A stretch of DNA of 64,000 nucleotides from an uncultured Bacteroidales bacterium (GCA_902801325.1 CADCHQ010000008.1:57896-121895); one strand, 5' to 3'; shown: positions 17,832 to 26,211, numbered from the stretch's first letter. Made by a program: numbers and translations. The notes: a model not told the origin generated them from the sequence alone.

Positions 17832-18377
17832 TTATCTACGTTGGAATCTGATGTATTGGTGCTGCAACTTGCGTAATTCTTGTTCTGCAGCAGCATTTTT
17901 GTCTTGCAATCCCCAGAGGATGTAGGCGGTTCCGCGAAATGCGAACTGAGCCAACAGCATGTTCTCAAACTTGCGTACTTGCATACGAATTTCGGAGGTA
18001 ATAAACGGCTTTGCCTTTCGAGGTTTGTTGTCAGGACGTGGTATCGGTCGCCACCTCGGACCGCCGATTTGTGCAATCTGAACCAGTTCATGTCCCTTGC
18101 CAAGAGCAAGCTCCACAAACTTGGCATATCGCTGATACATAAGGGTGAACATCTTTACGTCCCCACCTGCGGCGCTCCATACCTTCCAATAGATTCTGCG
18201 ACGCAACTGTCCCGAACGGTTTTCAATGCCCAGACGATCCATGTTCCTCAGTGCGTCCTTTGTCAGCAGTATGAAGAAATTGTTGACGTATCCCGCAACA
18301 ATCGGGTCGTTCCATGAGAACTGCGTCAACAGTTGCTCTGGTGGCAAATTATCGGGTGTAAACTTATATGAAGCCAT
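17832..18377 (-). CDS. Small protein before the tape measure gene
   Basis: 181 residues, helical and strongly basic in the C-terminal half (RWRPIPRPDNKPRKAKPF; RKLQHQYIRFQRR). It is 15 bases upstream of the tape measure gene and 6 bases after its neighbour. The slot is the one usually held by tail assembly chaperones, but I see no slippery heptamer joining it to 18384-18899. Not recognised by sequence. Confidence 0.6.
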   Translation of the reverse strand: MASYKFTPDNLPPEQLLTQFSWNDPIVAGYVNNFFILLTKDALRNMDRLGIENRSGQLRRRIYWKVWSAAGGDVKMFTLMYQRYAKFVELALGKGHELVQIAQIGGPRWRPIPRPDNKPRKAKPFITSEIRMQVRKFENMLLAQFAFRGTAYILWGLQDKNAAAEQELRKLQHQYIRFQRR

Positions 18378-18383
18378 AATCCG

Positions 18384-18899
18384 TTATTCTTTTTTCTTCG
18401 TATCTTCTGTTGACCGAGTATTCATCTGTCGCACCGTGACTTCTGCAAGACAGTGTTGCCATCGTTTTTTCAGTTCCCCGCCCTCCCGCTCGATAATGTC
18501 AAGCCTTCGGTACAGTTCCCTTTCAAGGTCAGCCAGTTGCCCGACAGGCAGCAACGTGTTCTTTAACTGTTGCTCACAGTATGCCACATAGCGCGTTGCC
18601 TGACGCGCTTCCATCTCCCAACCGTCACGAATGCGGTGGAGCAGCTGAGAATAATATTCTTCAGTTCCCATCTCTGGTTTACGTGATTCCCCGGGATTAC
18701 GGCTTTTACTGTAATCGTTGGACAGGATATCCAAAACAGCCTGTGCAGCAGTCTCAGCCTTGTCAGCCTCTGGTGTTAGCGTTGTAGAGCAACCCTCTAT
18801 AACAAGCGGTCGTGGTGAGGTGTTTTTTTTCTCCCGTTGGAAAGGTGTAAAGAAACAGCCACAAATACTTTGTAAAAGTGTCTTTATGTTGTCGAGCAT
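18384..18899 (-). CDS. Helical protein, first gene of the tail operon
   Basis: 171 residues from ATG 18899. The longer frame to 18965 would overlap late promoter F, so I use the later start. It has a hydrophobic Cys-containing N-terminus (LLQSICGCFFTPF), a charged linker, and a helical coiled-coil C-terminus (LADLERELYRRLDIIEREGGELKKRW). Possibly a tail assembly protein by position only. Confidence 0.6.
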   Translation of the reverse strand: MLDNIKTLLQSICGCFFTPFQREKKNTSPRPLVIEGCSTTLTPEADKAETAAQAVLDILSNDYSKSRNPGESRKPEMGTEEYYSQLLHRIRDGWEMEARQATRYVAYCEQQLKNTLLPVGQLADLERELYRRLDIIEREGGELKKRWQHCLAEVTVRQMNTRSTEDTKKKE

Positions 18900-18915
18900 T
18901 GTCTTAGTTTTAACC

Positions 18916-18951
18916 GAAAGATACAGAATGCGCTTACATAAATCAAGGGCA
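18916..18951 (-). promoter_or_regulatory. Phage late promoter, copy F
   Basis: Minus strand TGCCCTTGA (18951-18943), 19-bp spacer, TATCTTTC (18923-18916). It drives the two small tail genes and the tape measure gene. Confidence 0.8.
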
Positions 18952-19000
18952 ACATAACAGCCCAAAAATAACTTTTTTGAGAATTATTTTTCGATATTTG

Positions 19001-19031
19001 TTTATAGTTTCCAAATATTGTTGTATATTTG
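19001..19031 (+). promoter_or_regulatory. Host-type promoter of the early cassette
   Basis: TTTA at 19001-19004, 19-bp spacer, TATATTTG at 19024-19031. A better -33 box (TTTG, 18997-19000) is 23 bp away. It would start transcription near 19037 and read the structured leader and the long plus-strand gene cassette. Confidence 0.6.
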
Positions 19032-19036
19032 CATCG

Positions 19037-19212
19037 TCAAAAGTTCGAGAGGGGCACAGACGGAAGCAGCAGCCCCACGGAAGGTAAGCTGCTTATTTTT
19101 GTGCCAGAGCCAAGCTGAAACCATAATGGCGACACACGAGTCGGATGGCGGAAACGCCCCGAAGGCATCACCCTCTTGAAGCCTTGACAACTCGTCGTGC
19201 CGCCGTTTTTTT
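19037..19212 (+). ncRNA. Structured leader RNA or attenuator before the early cassette
   Basis: About 175 bases between a host-type promoter and the first early gene. Stems: GGCAC (19053-19057) with GTGCC (19197-19201), extended by GACG/CGTC; AAGCAGC (19064-19070) with GCTGCTT (19088-19094); a GGCG-GAAA-CGCC tetraloop hairpin (19147-19158) closed by GATG/CATC. A competing long stem, 19128-19141 with 19190-19204, is followed by seven T residues (19206-19212), forming a Rho-independent terminator 5 bases before ATG 19217. The two folds share bases at 19190-19204, which is what an attenuator needs. It could also be a free small RNA. No known riboswitch class recognised. Confidence 0.65.
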
Positions 19213-19216
19213 ATAT

Positions 19217-19399
19217 ATGGAAACAAAAGAAGTGAAAAGAGAGCAGGTCATTCAGATGGTTGCAGAGATGTTGCGACACAACGCATTCTCAGTTGAGTTC
19301 AAGGTGAAGAAGAAGCCTGCTGGAATCAGGATCATCTACGAAACGACGCAGGAGGAATTGGATAGAATGTCAAAAATAAATGCAGAAAAAAAGGACTAA
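19217..19399 (+). CDS. Small hypothetical early protein
   Basis: 60 residues, Lys/Glu-rich, starting METKEVKREQVIQMVAEML at ATG 19217. The longer frame from 19145 runs through the terminator and is rejected. It is the first gene of the early cassette, directly after the T-run of the leader RNA, and overlaps the next start (TAATG). Confidence 0.6.
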   Translation: METKEVKREQVIQMVAEMLRHNAFSVEFKVKKKPAGIRIIYETTQEELDRMSKINAEKKD

Positions 19400-19743
19400 T
19401 GTTAGAATCAACCAAGAAACTAATTGATTTGCAGCGTGAAGAAATTCTGGCAAAAAATATGGGCCTCGTGCGTGAATCTGATTTCACCTGGGGCTTCGGG
19501 GCTGGCGTCAACGCCTTTAATAAAGTTGTCTGGCACAATAAAGAAGAAAAGCCAACCCGCACTTATGGATGTATTGTCATTGCAGACAATACATCCCTGA
19601 AGGTTGACAACAAAATTCACCACATGCAAGAGCACGAAAGGTGGGCTTATCTTAAGGATCTTCTTCCTGACATTAAAAGTCCAGTAATGCCACGCGATAG
19701 TTTATCTGGTGACGGAACTACGAAAGACGTTCCAACCTATTGA
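19399..19743 (+). CDS. Hypothetical early protein
   Basis: 114 residues, overlapping the previous stop by one base. A charged helical N-terminus (LQREEILAKNMGL) is followed by a mixed region (GCIVIADNTSLKVDNKIHHM). No motif recognised. Confidence 0.6.
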   Translation: MLESTKKLIDLQREEILAKNMGLVRESDFTWGFGAGVNAFNKVVWHNKEEKPTRTYGCIVIADNTSLKVDNKIHHMQEHERWAYLKDLLPDIKSPVMPRDSLSGDGTTKDVPTY

Positions 19744-19755
19744 CATGATATAACT

Positions 19756-20298
19756 ATGCAAGAAATCAAATTCAGAGGAAAAGACCTAATGACAGGGGAA
19801 TGGCGGTACGGTTACTTGTATCGGATAGACCTGCCTAACGGATTGGCTACGATGATACTCACTACGGATAATTTGCACTCGGATAATAGCATTGAACCCA
19901 GATATCATCTGGCATTTACGCTGGGGGTGGATTTATTCTTGGTAAGACCCGAGACTGTCGGTTCGTTCATCAACGTGCGCGACAACAAAGGGGACGAAAT
20001 CTACGAAGGCGACATCATTTATTCTGAGTTCGGCGACGGAAGCAATACGAAATGCCTTGTCGGATGGGACGGGGAAAAAGCCTGCTTTGGCATCATGGAT
20101 GAATACGCCTACCGCTCCAAGACGGAAGGCTATGACTTCCCCAAGTTTGACTCCGATGTTTTGTTTAACTTCCGAAAGCACGGAGTGAAGTTTGAAGTCA
20201 TCGGTAACATTCACGACAATCCAAAGCTATTAACATACCATACGCTGACAGCAGATGATGTTTATAAAATCAAAGATAATTTTCAAAAACGGCATTAA
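19756..20298 (+). CDS. YopX family protein, paralog 1
   Basis: 180 residues. It has the YopX pattern: IKFRGKDLMTGEWRYGYL at the start, GSFINVRDNKGDEIYEGDII in the middle and FEVIGNIHDNP at the end. YopX proteins are common in phages of Bacillota and Bacteroidota; their biochemical role is unknown. This is the longest of four paralogs in the window (others at 27175, 29871 and 34098). It carries an insert after the first motif and a C-terminal extension. Confidence 0.8.
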   Translation: MQEIKFRGKDLMTGEWRYGYLYRIDLPNGLATMILTTDNLHSDNSIEPRYHLAFTLGVDLFLVRPETVGSFINVRDNKGDEIYEGDIIYSEFGDGSNTKCLVGWDGEKACFGIMDEYAYRSKTEGYDFPKFDSDVLFNFRKHGVKFEVIGNIHDNPKLLTYHTLTADDVYKIKDNFQKRH

Positions 20299-20316
20299 GG
20301 AAAAATAAAGAAAGCT

Positions 20317-21093
20317 ATGCTTGAAATCGACCGCATATACAACCTCGATTGTCTCGAAGGGATGAAGGATATTCCTGACAATAGCATTGACGCTATTATC
20401 ACAGATCTGCCATACGGCGTACTGAACAAACAGAGCGAGGGAGGTTCGTGGGATGTGGTCATTCCCTTTGAGCCATTATGGCACGAGTACATTCGTGTAA
20501 CCAAACCAACTTCCCCCATCGTACTGTTTGCACAGGGGATGTTTACAGCTAAGCTGATGATGTCACAGCCGAAAATGTGGCGATACAACCTTGTGTGGGA
20601 CAAAGTGAGAGGGACTGGCTTCCTCAATGCCAACCGAATGCCAATGAGAAACCACGAAGACATCTGCGTATTTTATAGACAACTGGGCACATACAATCCT
20701 CAGATGGAAGCGTTGAACGGTCGCGAACGCAATCATCCTCAAGGGCACGGCAACCACGCCGAGAAAAATTCCTGTTATGGAAAGGTCGGACGAATCAACC
20801 CAACGTATGAGGACAAGAAGCATCCGAGATCAATTATCGTGAAGCAAGCCTTGCATTGCAATGAAGGACAATTCCACCCCACCCAGAAACCCGTTGACCT
20901 GTTGCGCTACCTTGTACTGACCTACACAAATCCCCAGGATGTAGTTTTGGATTCCTGTATTGGGAGCGGAACAACAGCCATCGCGTGTATCAAGGAAAAG
21001 CGTCACTTCATCGGCTTTGAGCTTAACAATGAATATTACACGAAGGCGTGTAAACGCATCGAAACGGAACTACAACAGATGACATTATTTTAA
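20317..21093 (+). CDS. DNA adenine/cytosine-N4 methyltransferase (N6_N4_Mtase)
   Basis: 258 residues. The catalytic motif TDLPYG (29-34) precedes the AdoMet-binding motif DSCIGSGTTAIACIKEKRHF (about 212-231), the order of beta-class amino-methyltransferases. FHPTQKPVDLLRYLV before it is also typical. The short length leaves little room for a large target-recognition domain. No restriction endonuclease is adjacent, so it is an orphan methylase, probably protecting phage DNA from host restriction. Preceded by YopX paralog 1 with 18 bases between them. Confidence 0.9.
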   Translation: MLEIDRIYNLDCLEGMKDIPDNSIDAIITDLPYGVLNKQSEGGSWDVVIPFEPLWHEYIRVTKPTSPIVLFAQGMFTAKLMMSQPKMWRYNLVWDKVRGTGFLNANRMPMRNHEDICVFYRQLGTYNPQMEALNGRERNHPQGHGNHAEKNSCYGKVGRINPTYEDKKHPRSIIVKQALHCNEGQFHPTQKPVDLLRYLVLTYTNPQDVVLDSCIGSGTTAIACIKEKRHFIGFELNNEYYTKACKRIETELQQMTLF

Positions 21094-21104
21094 AGAACAA
21101 GAAT

Positions 21105-21551
21105 ATGGGATATGGGACTATATCATTTGAGAACGCCATGAGGATGAGGAAGCGTATTCTGGATGTACAAACTGTCATTGATACTGCAGCAAGGCGAGAT
21201 TTGCATCCTTTCGATGAAGCCAATCTGCTTGTCGAGCCAACAAAGCAGATGAGGAGTAAAATTAACGAACTCGCTTTCAACTTTGCCCAACAGCACGGGT
21301 TGTCTATCTGGGATGTCTGCATGACTTATATGCCGGAGTTTGCAGATCCAGAGACAGAGATTGTACTTAACAAAACAAATTCACCTGACGTAGATGTAAA
21401 GATAGAGCAATATATACGCCTTGTGCCAATGCCGATGGAGTTAGTAAAGGGGCCCGAATACTGGGAGAACAAATATTTCAGACTGAAAGATTCGTTGCGG
21501 AAACTTATTGAAAATATGGAGAAAATAAATGATGAAGAAGATAATGTTTAG
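21105..21551 (+). CDS. Hypothetical early protein
   Basis: 148 residues, helical, ending in the acidic tail ENMEKINDEEDNV. It overlaps the next gene by 23 bases. The C-terminal region (GPEYWENKYFRLKDSLRKLIENM) looks like a short coiled coil. Not recognised. Confidence 0.6.
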   Translation: MGYGTISFENAMRMRKRILDVQTVIDTAARRDLHPFDEANLLVEPTKQMRSKINELAFNFAQQHGLSIWDVCMTYMPEFADPETEIVLNKTNSPDVDVKIEQYIRLVPMPMELVKGPEYWENKYFRLKDSLRKLIENMEKINDEEDNV

Positions 21552-22191
21552 TAAGCGATACGGGCTGGAACAGGAAGTCCTACTCAAATACAAGAACAAG
21601 ACACGCCGATTAATCAAAGGCGACTTTGAGGATGTCAAGACATACCATGGATTTTACGGGTGGCATTTCATCGCTGATACGAAGGACGGAGATTCTGTTG
21701 AAGTAATTCCAGCCTACCAGATAGGCGAGGTCGTTGCCGTCGCACAGAGTTACAAGCAATGCTGGGATATCTATCAGAAGAGGTGGAAGTTGTACAACGA
21801 CCCATCAAGTTGGCGCACGCCTGACGCTATCCTTGGCGACAGTGTACAAGAAACCGCAGGATGGACTAACAAGATGTTTGTCCGTGCCGACCTCATGCCA
21901 TACGGCATTCGCATTACCGACATCAAGGCGGAACGTCTTCAAGATATCAATGACGGGGACTGCCTGAAGGAGGGAATCATGGAGGGCGAGTTCATGAATA
22001 CATGGGACCGCTACTATTACGACAGTTGGGGTGACGTGCCGAACCATATCACATTTCCAACCCCACGCCAAGCCTTCGCTGCACTCATCGACAAGATTTC
22101 AGGTAAAGGGACATGGAATAGCAATCCGTGGGTGTTTGCGTATGAATTTGAATTACTGACTTTAAACGACTTTAAACGAAATAGAATATGA
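21529..22191 (+). CDS. ASCH-domain-like protein
   Basis: 220 residues. The segment RADLMPYGIRITDIKAERLQ, followed by DINDGDCLKEGI, is typical of phage ASCH-fold proteins. The N-terminal part (KTRRLIKGDFEDV, FYGWHFIADTKDG) is separate. ASCH domains bind RNA or modified nucleosides; the ligand here is unknown. ATG 21532 is an equally possible start. It overlaps both neighbours, so translation is probably coupled. Confidence 0.65.
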   Translation: MMKKIMFSKRYGLEQEVLLKYKNKTRRLIKGDFEDVKTYHGFYGWHFIADTKDGDSVEVIPAYQIGEVVAVAQSYKQCWDIYQKRWKLYNDPSSWRTPDAILGDSVQETAGWTNKMFVRADLMPYGIRITDIKAERLQDINDGDCLKEGIMEGEFMNTWDRYYYDSWGDVPNHITFPTPRQAFAALIDKISGKGTWNSNPWVFAYEFELLTLNDFKRNRI

Positions 22192-22901
22192 GACTGAAAC
22201 ACATTACATTTACGGGCATTGATGCCCACACAGACATTCTGGAGTTACAGGCTATTCAGCAACAATATCCGATAGCGGAGTTCGGCGTGCTGACAAGTTA
22301 CCACTGGTATGAGAACGGAAACCGCTACCTTGACCCTCGGCTCATCAGATCCTTAAGAGGCATAGATCATCTTTCTCTGCACATCTGCGGGCAGGCTGCT
22401 TCCGATGCGGCATTAGGACAGTGGGATGAAATAAATTATCTAACCTATAACGGGTTAAGTTTCTTCAACCGCTTTCAACTAAACATATCCAACCGTAACG
22501 ACAAGCCTTACTGCGCGTATCGCGCTCTTCCTATATACGGCGGCGGTGAGGTTATCATCCAGACGCGTAACGCCGATTATGCCGATTTGTTCCATAGAAC
22601 GGAGAAAATGTGGGGCAACCTCGGACAATTCTCAATGCTTCTCGACGCATCTGGAGGCAAAGGTGTCGACTGTCCCATCAACATCTATCCATACTCCGGA
22701 AAGATAGGCTATGCCGGAGGCATAAACCCAGACAACGTGGCCGATAAGCTGACCTTCCTATTTGAGCATGTAAACAAGGGGGAGTTCTGGATAGACATGG
22801 AAAGCGGCGTGCGCACCGACGACTGGTTTGACCTCGGCAAGGTGGAGCAAGTGCTGGAGACGTGCCAGCCGATAATCCGTAAATATGGGAATAACGTATG
22901 A
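22188..22901 (+). CDS. TIM-barrel protein resembling phosphoribosylanthranilate isomerase
   Basis: 237 residues. The C-terminal half carries IGYAGGINPDNVADKLTFLF and FWIDMESGVRTDD, which match the late strands of TrpF-like barrels (AGGI-N-NV then D--SGV). The N-terminal strand starts ITFTGIDAHTD. Key TrpF catalytic Cys and Asp residues are not clearly in place, so tryptophan synthesis is unlikely. A sugar-phosphate or nucleotide-related activity is possible. It overlaps both neighbours by 4 bases (ATGA). Confidence 0.6.
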   Translation: MRLKHITFTGIDAHTDILELQAIQQQYPIAEFGVLTSYHWYENGNRYLDPRLIRSLRGIDHLSLHICGQAASDAALGQWDEINYLTYNGLSFFNRFQLNISNRNDKPYCAYRALPIYGGGEVIIQTRNADYADLFHRTEKMWGNLGQFSMLLDASGGKGVDCPINIYPYSGKIGYAGGINPDNVADKLTFLFEHVNKGEFWIDMESGVRTDDWFDLGKVEQVLETCQPIIRKYGNNV

Positions 22902-23305
22902 CCAAGAGAGAAAAATCTATTCTGGACGATCTTCTTAAGACGTTGCGAGACTATGAAGATGAGTGTTTCCGTCAGATGGCATTCATGAACGAACATAAGT
23001 TTGAGATGGAACGTGAGGCTATAAGATATAAGCAACAGGCGTACAACAGCAGTAGGCTGGAGGTGGCAAGCGCCATTGACAAAATTAAAGAGTTGGAGGA
23101 CGACAGACACTGTGAAGATGACAAACCTCTGCCCAGATGGGAACGTATGGAGAATGGTGTCGCCGGTGGTGGCGACCACGATGTCTATCTGATTCGCTCA
23201 TCCAAAGGACACTACTTTACGTCAAGTTGCATAGGTGGACAGAACTACTATATCATAATGGAAGAACTGGAGAACTTGCCAGGGATAAATACGAATGATC
23301 TATGA
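22898..23305 (+). CDS. Hypothetical early protein with N-terminal coiled coil
   Basis: 135 residues, overlapping the previous gene by 4 bases (ATGA). The first 75 residues are a charged coiled coil (KREKSILDDLLKTLRDYEDE). The rest (GVAGGGDHDVYLIRSSKGHY) is mixed. Not recognised. Confidence 0.6.
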   Translation: MTKREKSILDDLLKTLRDYEDECFRQMAFMNEHKFEMEREAIRYKQQAYNSSRLEVASAIDKIKELEDDRHCEDDKPLPRWERMENGVAGGGDHDVYLIRSSKGHYFTSSCIGGQNYYIIMEELENLPGINTNDL

Positions 23306-23640
23306 AACACAACGAGCAAAGAAAAAAAAAGCGTGGGCAGAGATTCAGAATAGATGATGTTGTCAGATACAACGGAAATATCTATCAAATCGTAGGGCTA
23401 AGACTCTATGAATTGAATCTCGTCTACGATGTAAAGTGCTTGAAGAACAACTTCCCTGACGAGCCTGTCGCATCTTCTATAGGCTCTATTGCTGAGGATA
23501 AGATGGAGTTGGTTGATTTTACTGCGACTACAGAAAAGCTGCAGTGGATAGAGAAGGCGATAGATTATATTCAGCAGAATTGGATTTGGAATAAAAAGAT
23601 GATTGAGGATTTTAAAAAACACATGGAGAAATATCCCTGA
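23302..23640 (+). CDS. Hypothetical early protein
   Basis: 112 residues, overlapping the previous gene by 4 bases. The N-terminus is strongly basic (KHNEQRKKKRGQRFRIDDVVRYNG), followed by a small beta-barrel-like part (DDVVRYNGNIYQIVGLRL) and a helical tail. The beta part resembles KOW/SH3-like modules, but this is a weak impression. Confidence 0.55.
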   Translation: MKHNEQRKKKRGQRFRIDDVVRYNGNIYQIVGLRLYELNLVYDVKCLKNNFPDEPVASSIGSIAEDKMELVDFTATTEKLQWIEKAIDYIQQNWIWNKKMIEDFKKHMEKYP

Positions 23641-23651
23641 ATCTAATAGTG

Positions 23652-24425
23652 ATGGTAACAAAAGTGACAATACGTGATAATGGGAAAAGTCCGCTGCGCT
23701 ACATTGCGGAATTGAATGCCTTCAAGAACGGCAAGGAATATGTGTTCCGGCCGGGTGTGAACGTCATCGTCGGCGAGAACGGCTGCGGAAAGACAACACT
23801 GCTGAACCTTATCAAGGCGTACCTGTGTGTGGACTACACCGAATGTGGACGTGGCGAATATAACTACAACATCAACAAACTGTTCAAGACGTTCACAAAC
23901 GATGCGATACTGGACGGGGTGGATGTCTATGCCGACTACACAAAAAATACGTTTCGGCTGTCCCATCCCGACGAAAAGGCGAGGAACGATGCACTGAAGA
24001 CGGCAGAGGATTTCGGTGCGTTCCTGGATCAGAACAACGCATCGACGGGCGAGGGTGTGGTGGTGGCCATCAATTACCTGTTCCGGCACATCTTCGGAAA
24101 GAAAACGAAACTGTTGTTTGACTACAGAGACCAGTTTAAAGACGTCTATCCGCTGTATGTGGACTACGTGGAGAAGCATTGTGTGGAATGTGCCGACGAG
24201 TGGACAATCCTCATGGATGAGCCGGACCGCAACCTATCACTGGAAAATGTCGGACAAGTCAAGGCCATTCTGTCTTTTCACAAACCGCAGACGCAAATCA
24301 TCGCCGTGGTACATAACCCGATTCTCATCTGCGCCCTCTCCAAGAACCCAACTGTCCACTTTATAGAAATGACATACAGGTATGTAGACAAGGTGGTGAA
24401 AGAGGTGAATAAGTTAATTGGATAG
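23652..24425 (+). CDS. ABC-type (RecF/SMC-like) ATPase
   Basis: 257 residues. Walker A GENGCGKTT (about residues 36-44) and Walker B WTILMDEPDRNLS (about 186-198) with the ABC-type MDEPD, then AVVHNPILI carrying the switch His. No transmembrane segment and no long coiled-coil arm, so it is a soluble AAA_15/AAA_23-like ATPase. Such proteins work in DNA repair or in defence and anti-defence. Partner unknown. I prefer ATG 23652 to the GTG just before it. Confidence 0.8.
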   Translation: MVTKVTIRDNGKSPLRYIAELNAFKNGKEYVFRPGVNVIVGENGCGKTTLLNLIKAYLCVDYTECGRGEYNYNINKLFKTFTNDAILDGVDVYADYTKNTFRLSHPDEKARNDALKTAEDFGAFLDQNNASTGEGVVVAINYLFRHIFGKKTKLLFDYRDQFKDVYPLYVDYVEKHCVECADEWTILMDEPDRNLSLENVGQVKAILSFHKPQTQIIAVVHNPILICALSKNPTVHFIEMTYRYVDKVVKEVNKLIG

Positions 24426-24440
24426 GAAGGAGGAAGGAAA

Positions 24441-24662
24441 ATGAACAAAACATATTATTTATCTGGTCCACTTACGGGGACACATAAAGAGTTTGTTGAT
24501 AAACAAACACATAACATAAAAAATAGATTAAAAGAAGTTTATGGTGAAACATTGCCAAGAGAACTTGATGAACAAATACCGTATATAGTGGAAGAAATAT
24601 ACAATGCTACACGAAACCATTGTGCTCAAGTTTGGAATGTAGAACCCTCAAAAGGATGGTAA
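24441..24662 (+). CDS. Small protein with a deoxyribosyltransferase-like start
   Basis: 73 residues beginning NKTYYLSGPLTGTHKEF, like the first strand and nucleotide loop of nucleoside 2-deoxyribosyltransferase-like (DUF4406) proteins. The rest diverges and is too short for the full fold. It may be a truncated or minimal relative of the gene at 53569. An AGGAAGGAGGAAGGAAA purine run precedes the ATG. Confidence 0.5.
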   Translation: MNKTYYLSGPLTGTHKEFVDKQTHNIKNRLKEVYGETLPRELDEQIPYIVEEIYNATRNHCAQVWNVEPSKGW

Positions 24663-24699
24663 AGAAAATGACACAGAAAGAAAAAGAAGAACTTTAAAC

Positions 24700-24972
24700 A
24701 TGTCAAGATACAAGATCATCGGATCTCTTGGAAACACATTTCGCCTGAGATGTGTTCACTCCTGGATTCTCACGTTGCCCGATGGAGAAGAAGCGAAATT
24801 CACAAACCGTCGGCTCGCATTCATGGGAGCTAAGGCTGCTATATCGCAAGGACTTGACATTAAGTTAGAGGAAGAGACACTGATGCGTTTTAATAAAGAT
24901 GGTAATGTAAGTGATGAAAAGTTCCGCATCGACATGACGGAGAGAGTGAAACATATAATGCAAATGAAATAA
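24700..24972 (+). CDS. Hypothetical early protein
   Basis: 90 residues. The N-terminal part (RYKIIGSLGNTFRLRCVHSWILTLPDGEE) is beta-rich; the C-terminal part is helical and charged. Tightly followed by the next gene (1-base gap). Not recognised. Confidence 0.55.
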   Translation: MSRYKIIGSLGNTFRLRCVHSWILTLPDGEEAKFTNRRLAFMGAKAAISQGLDIKLEEETLMRFNKDGNVSDEKFRIDMTERVKHIMQMK

Positions 24973-24973
24973 A

Positions 24974-25510
24974 ATGATGACATTTATGAACAAACAAGAA
25001 GTTATTACCCTTCAGAATCTGATTGAATGGGTGGAAGATTGGCGGCAGACTTGCAGTTTAAACAATTTTAGTCCTGCAGATGTGCCTATGTTTATCGAGA
25101 ATGGGGGTCGCAGGTATCGTCCGTTCAGTGGCAAACTTGGCTTCGGTTCCAAGGGCGTGGCGGTTTCGATTGAGTATTCTGACAGCGACATCGTGCGTTT
25201 TGAGCCGAAGGATGAACGGCCAGAAGGCGGTGGTGAGTACTGGCATAGCCGTGGCGCAGGTTCGTATAACGTCAGTGGCTTCATTAAATCAAAGGTAGCA
25301 GGTGAGCGTCTGCTGCGCATGGTGAAGTACATCCTTGAAACGGACGAGCCGAAGACTCTTCTCGATTATCGTGAGTCTGAACCCCACTGGATTCAGTTTA
25401 AATTCTCAGCCGAGGAGTTCGACGTGGAGCGTCTGTCATACATGGCAGAAGCCAATGGCGACATCATAACTGAGGAGATAGTACGCCAATGCGTGAAACC
25501 CCAAAAATAG
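24974..25510 (+). CDS. Hypothetical early protein
   Basis: 178 residues, mixed alpha/beta, with a Gly-rich central segment (PEGGGEYWHSRGAGSYNVSG) and the pattern VPMFIENGGRRYRPFSGKLGF. No catalytic motif recognised. Confidence 0.6.
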   Translation: MMTFMNKQEVITLQNLIEWVEDWRQTCSLNNFSPADVPMFIENGGRRYRPFSGKLGFGSKGVAVSIEYSDSDIVRFEPKDERPEGGGEYWHSRGAGSYNVSGFIKSKVAGERLLRMVKYILETDEPKTLLDYRESEPHWIQFKFSAEEFDVERLSYMAEANGDIITEEIVRQCVKPQK

Positions 25511-25518
25511 GACTAACT

Positions 25519-25851
25519 ATGATAATCATTGATTTTTTCAAACATTTGAAAAGAAAACTCGCGGCAAAACGCGAGGGAGTGCCGTACGAAAAGCGCATGT
25601 GGTACAATTATCGTGCCATGCTACGGAAAGACGAGCTTCACGAAAAATCCTTTATTGAGATATTCGACAAAGACGGGCGATATATTAACTGCCCCAGCAT
25701 TGGTGGCACGGTTATATACAATGACGAGGGTCGAAGATTCCTGTATGAAATCATCGGCTTTAAAAACGATTCTTGTAATCGTGATTGGCTATATGGTGGA
25801 GATTGGATCAACCCCATTGTGAGATATGTTGGCAAAGTAAAGGAAGAATAA
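25519..25851 (+). CDS. Hypothetical basic early protein
   Basis: 110 residues from ATG 25519 (MIIIDFFKHLKRKLAAKREG). A longer frame overlapping the previous gene is less likely. The basic N-terminal helix and GGTVIYNDEGRRFLYEIIGF core do not match a family I know. Confidence 0.55.
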   Translation: MIIIDFFKHLKRKLAAKREGVPYEKRMWYNYRAMLRKDELHEKSFIEIFDKDGRYINCPSIGGTVIYNDEGRRFLYEIIGFKNDSCNRDWLYGGDWINPIVRYVGKVKEE

Positions 25852-25874
25852 CCCATGACAAGAAAAGAAGAATA

Positions 25875-26024
25875 ATGGGCAGGAAACACACAAAGTACTG
25901 TAAGGATTGTGATTTCTTTGGAGATTGTGGTAATAACACATGTATCTGTTGGCGAGATCCTGATGCAATTCGTTTAATATGGTGTTACGATAAAGTGTGT
26001 AAATTTTTTGAACAAAAAAAATAA
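25875..26024 (+). CDS. Small Cys-rich protein
   Basis: 49 residues from ATG 25875 (MGRKHTKYCKDCDFFGDCG) with seven Cys, several paired as CxxC, and an IRLIWCYDKVCKFFEQ end. Likely zinc-binding. Similar small Cys-rich proteins occur at 28941, 32304, 38605 and 43329, a recurring theme in this phage. Confidence 0.6.
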   Translation: MGRKHTKYCKDCDFFGDCGNNTCICWRDPDAIRLIWCYDKVCKFFEQKK

Positions 26025-26029
26025 GGATT

Positions 26030-26200
26030 ATGATAGCAACAATTATCATATTAGTTCAATTAGCTATGGGATTGGGAATGTCTATGGTTAAACATGGGGA
26101 ACCAAGAACAAATGAAAACGCTTGGTCAACATTGATTGGTGTAATTATTTAACTTGTGCTGTTCTACCACGCAGGGCTGTTCGACAAGTTTATGAATTAA
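26030..26200 (+). pseudogene. Small membrane protein interrupted by an ochre stop
   Basis: ATG 26030 opens MIATIIILVQLAMGLGMSMV, then KHGEPRTNENAWSTLIGVII, and meets TAA at 26150-26152 (40 residues). The same frame continues without another stop through LVLFYHAGLFDKFMN to TAA 26198-26200. As I recall, small phage membrane proteins of this type keep a second hydrophobic stretch ending FDKF-N, so the first stop looks like a C-to-T change in a CAA Gln codon. It could still be a functional short form. Too short for most gene callers. Confidence 0.6.
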
Positions 26201-26211
26201 AAGATTGAACT

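Noticed and set aside
26030..26200. Stop-codon reassignment (TAA read as Gln)
   Set aside because: All other genes end normally at TAA, and neither tRNA present has a UUA anticodon. A single nonsense change is simpler.
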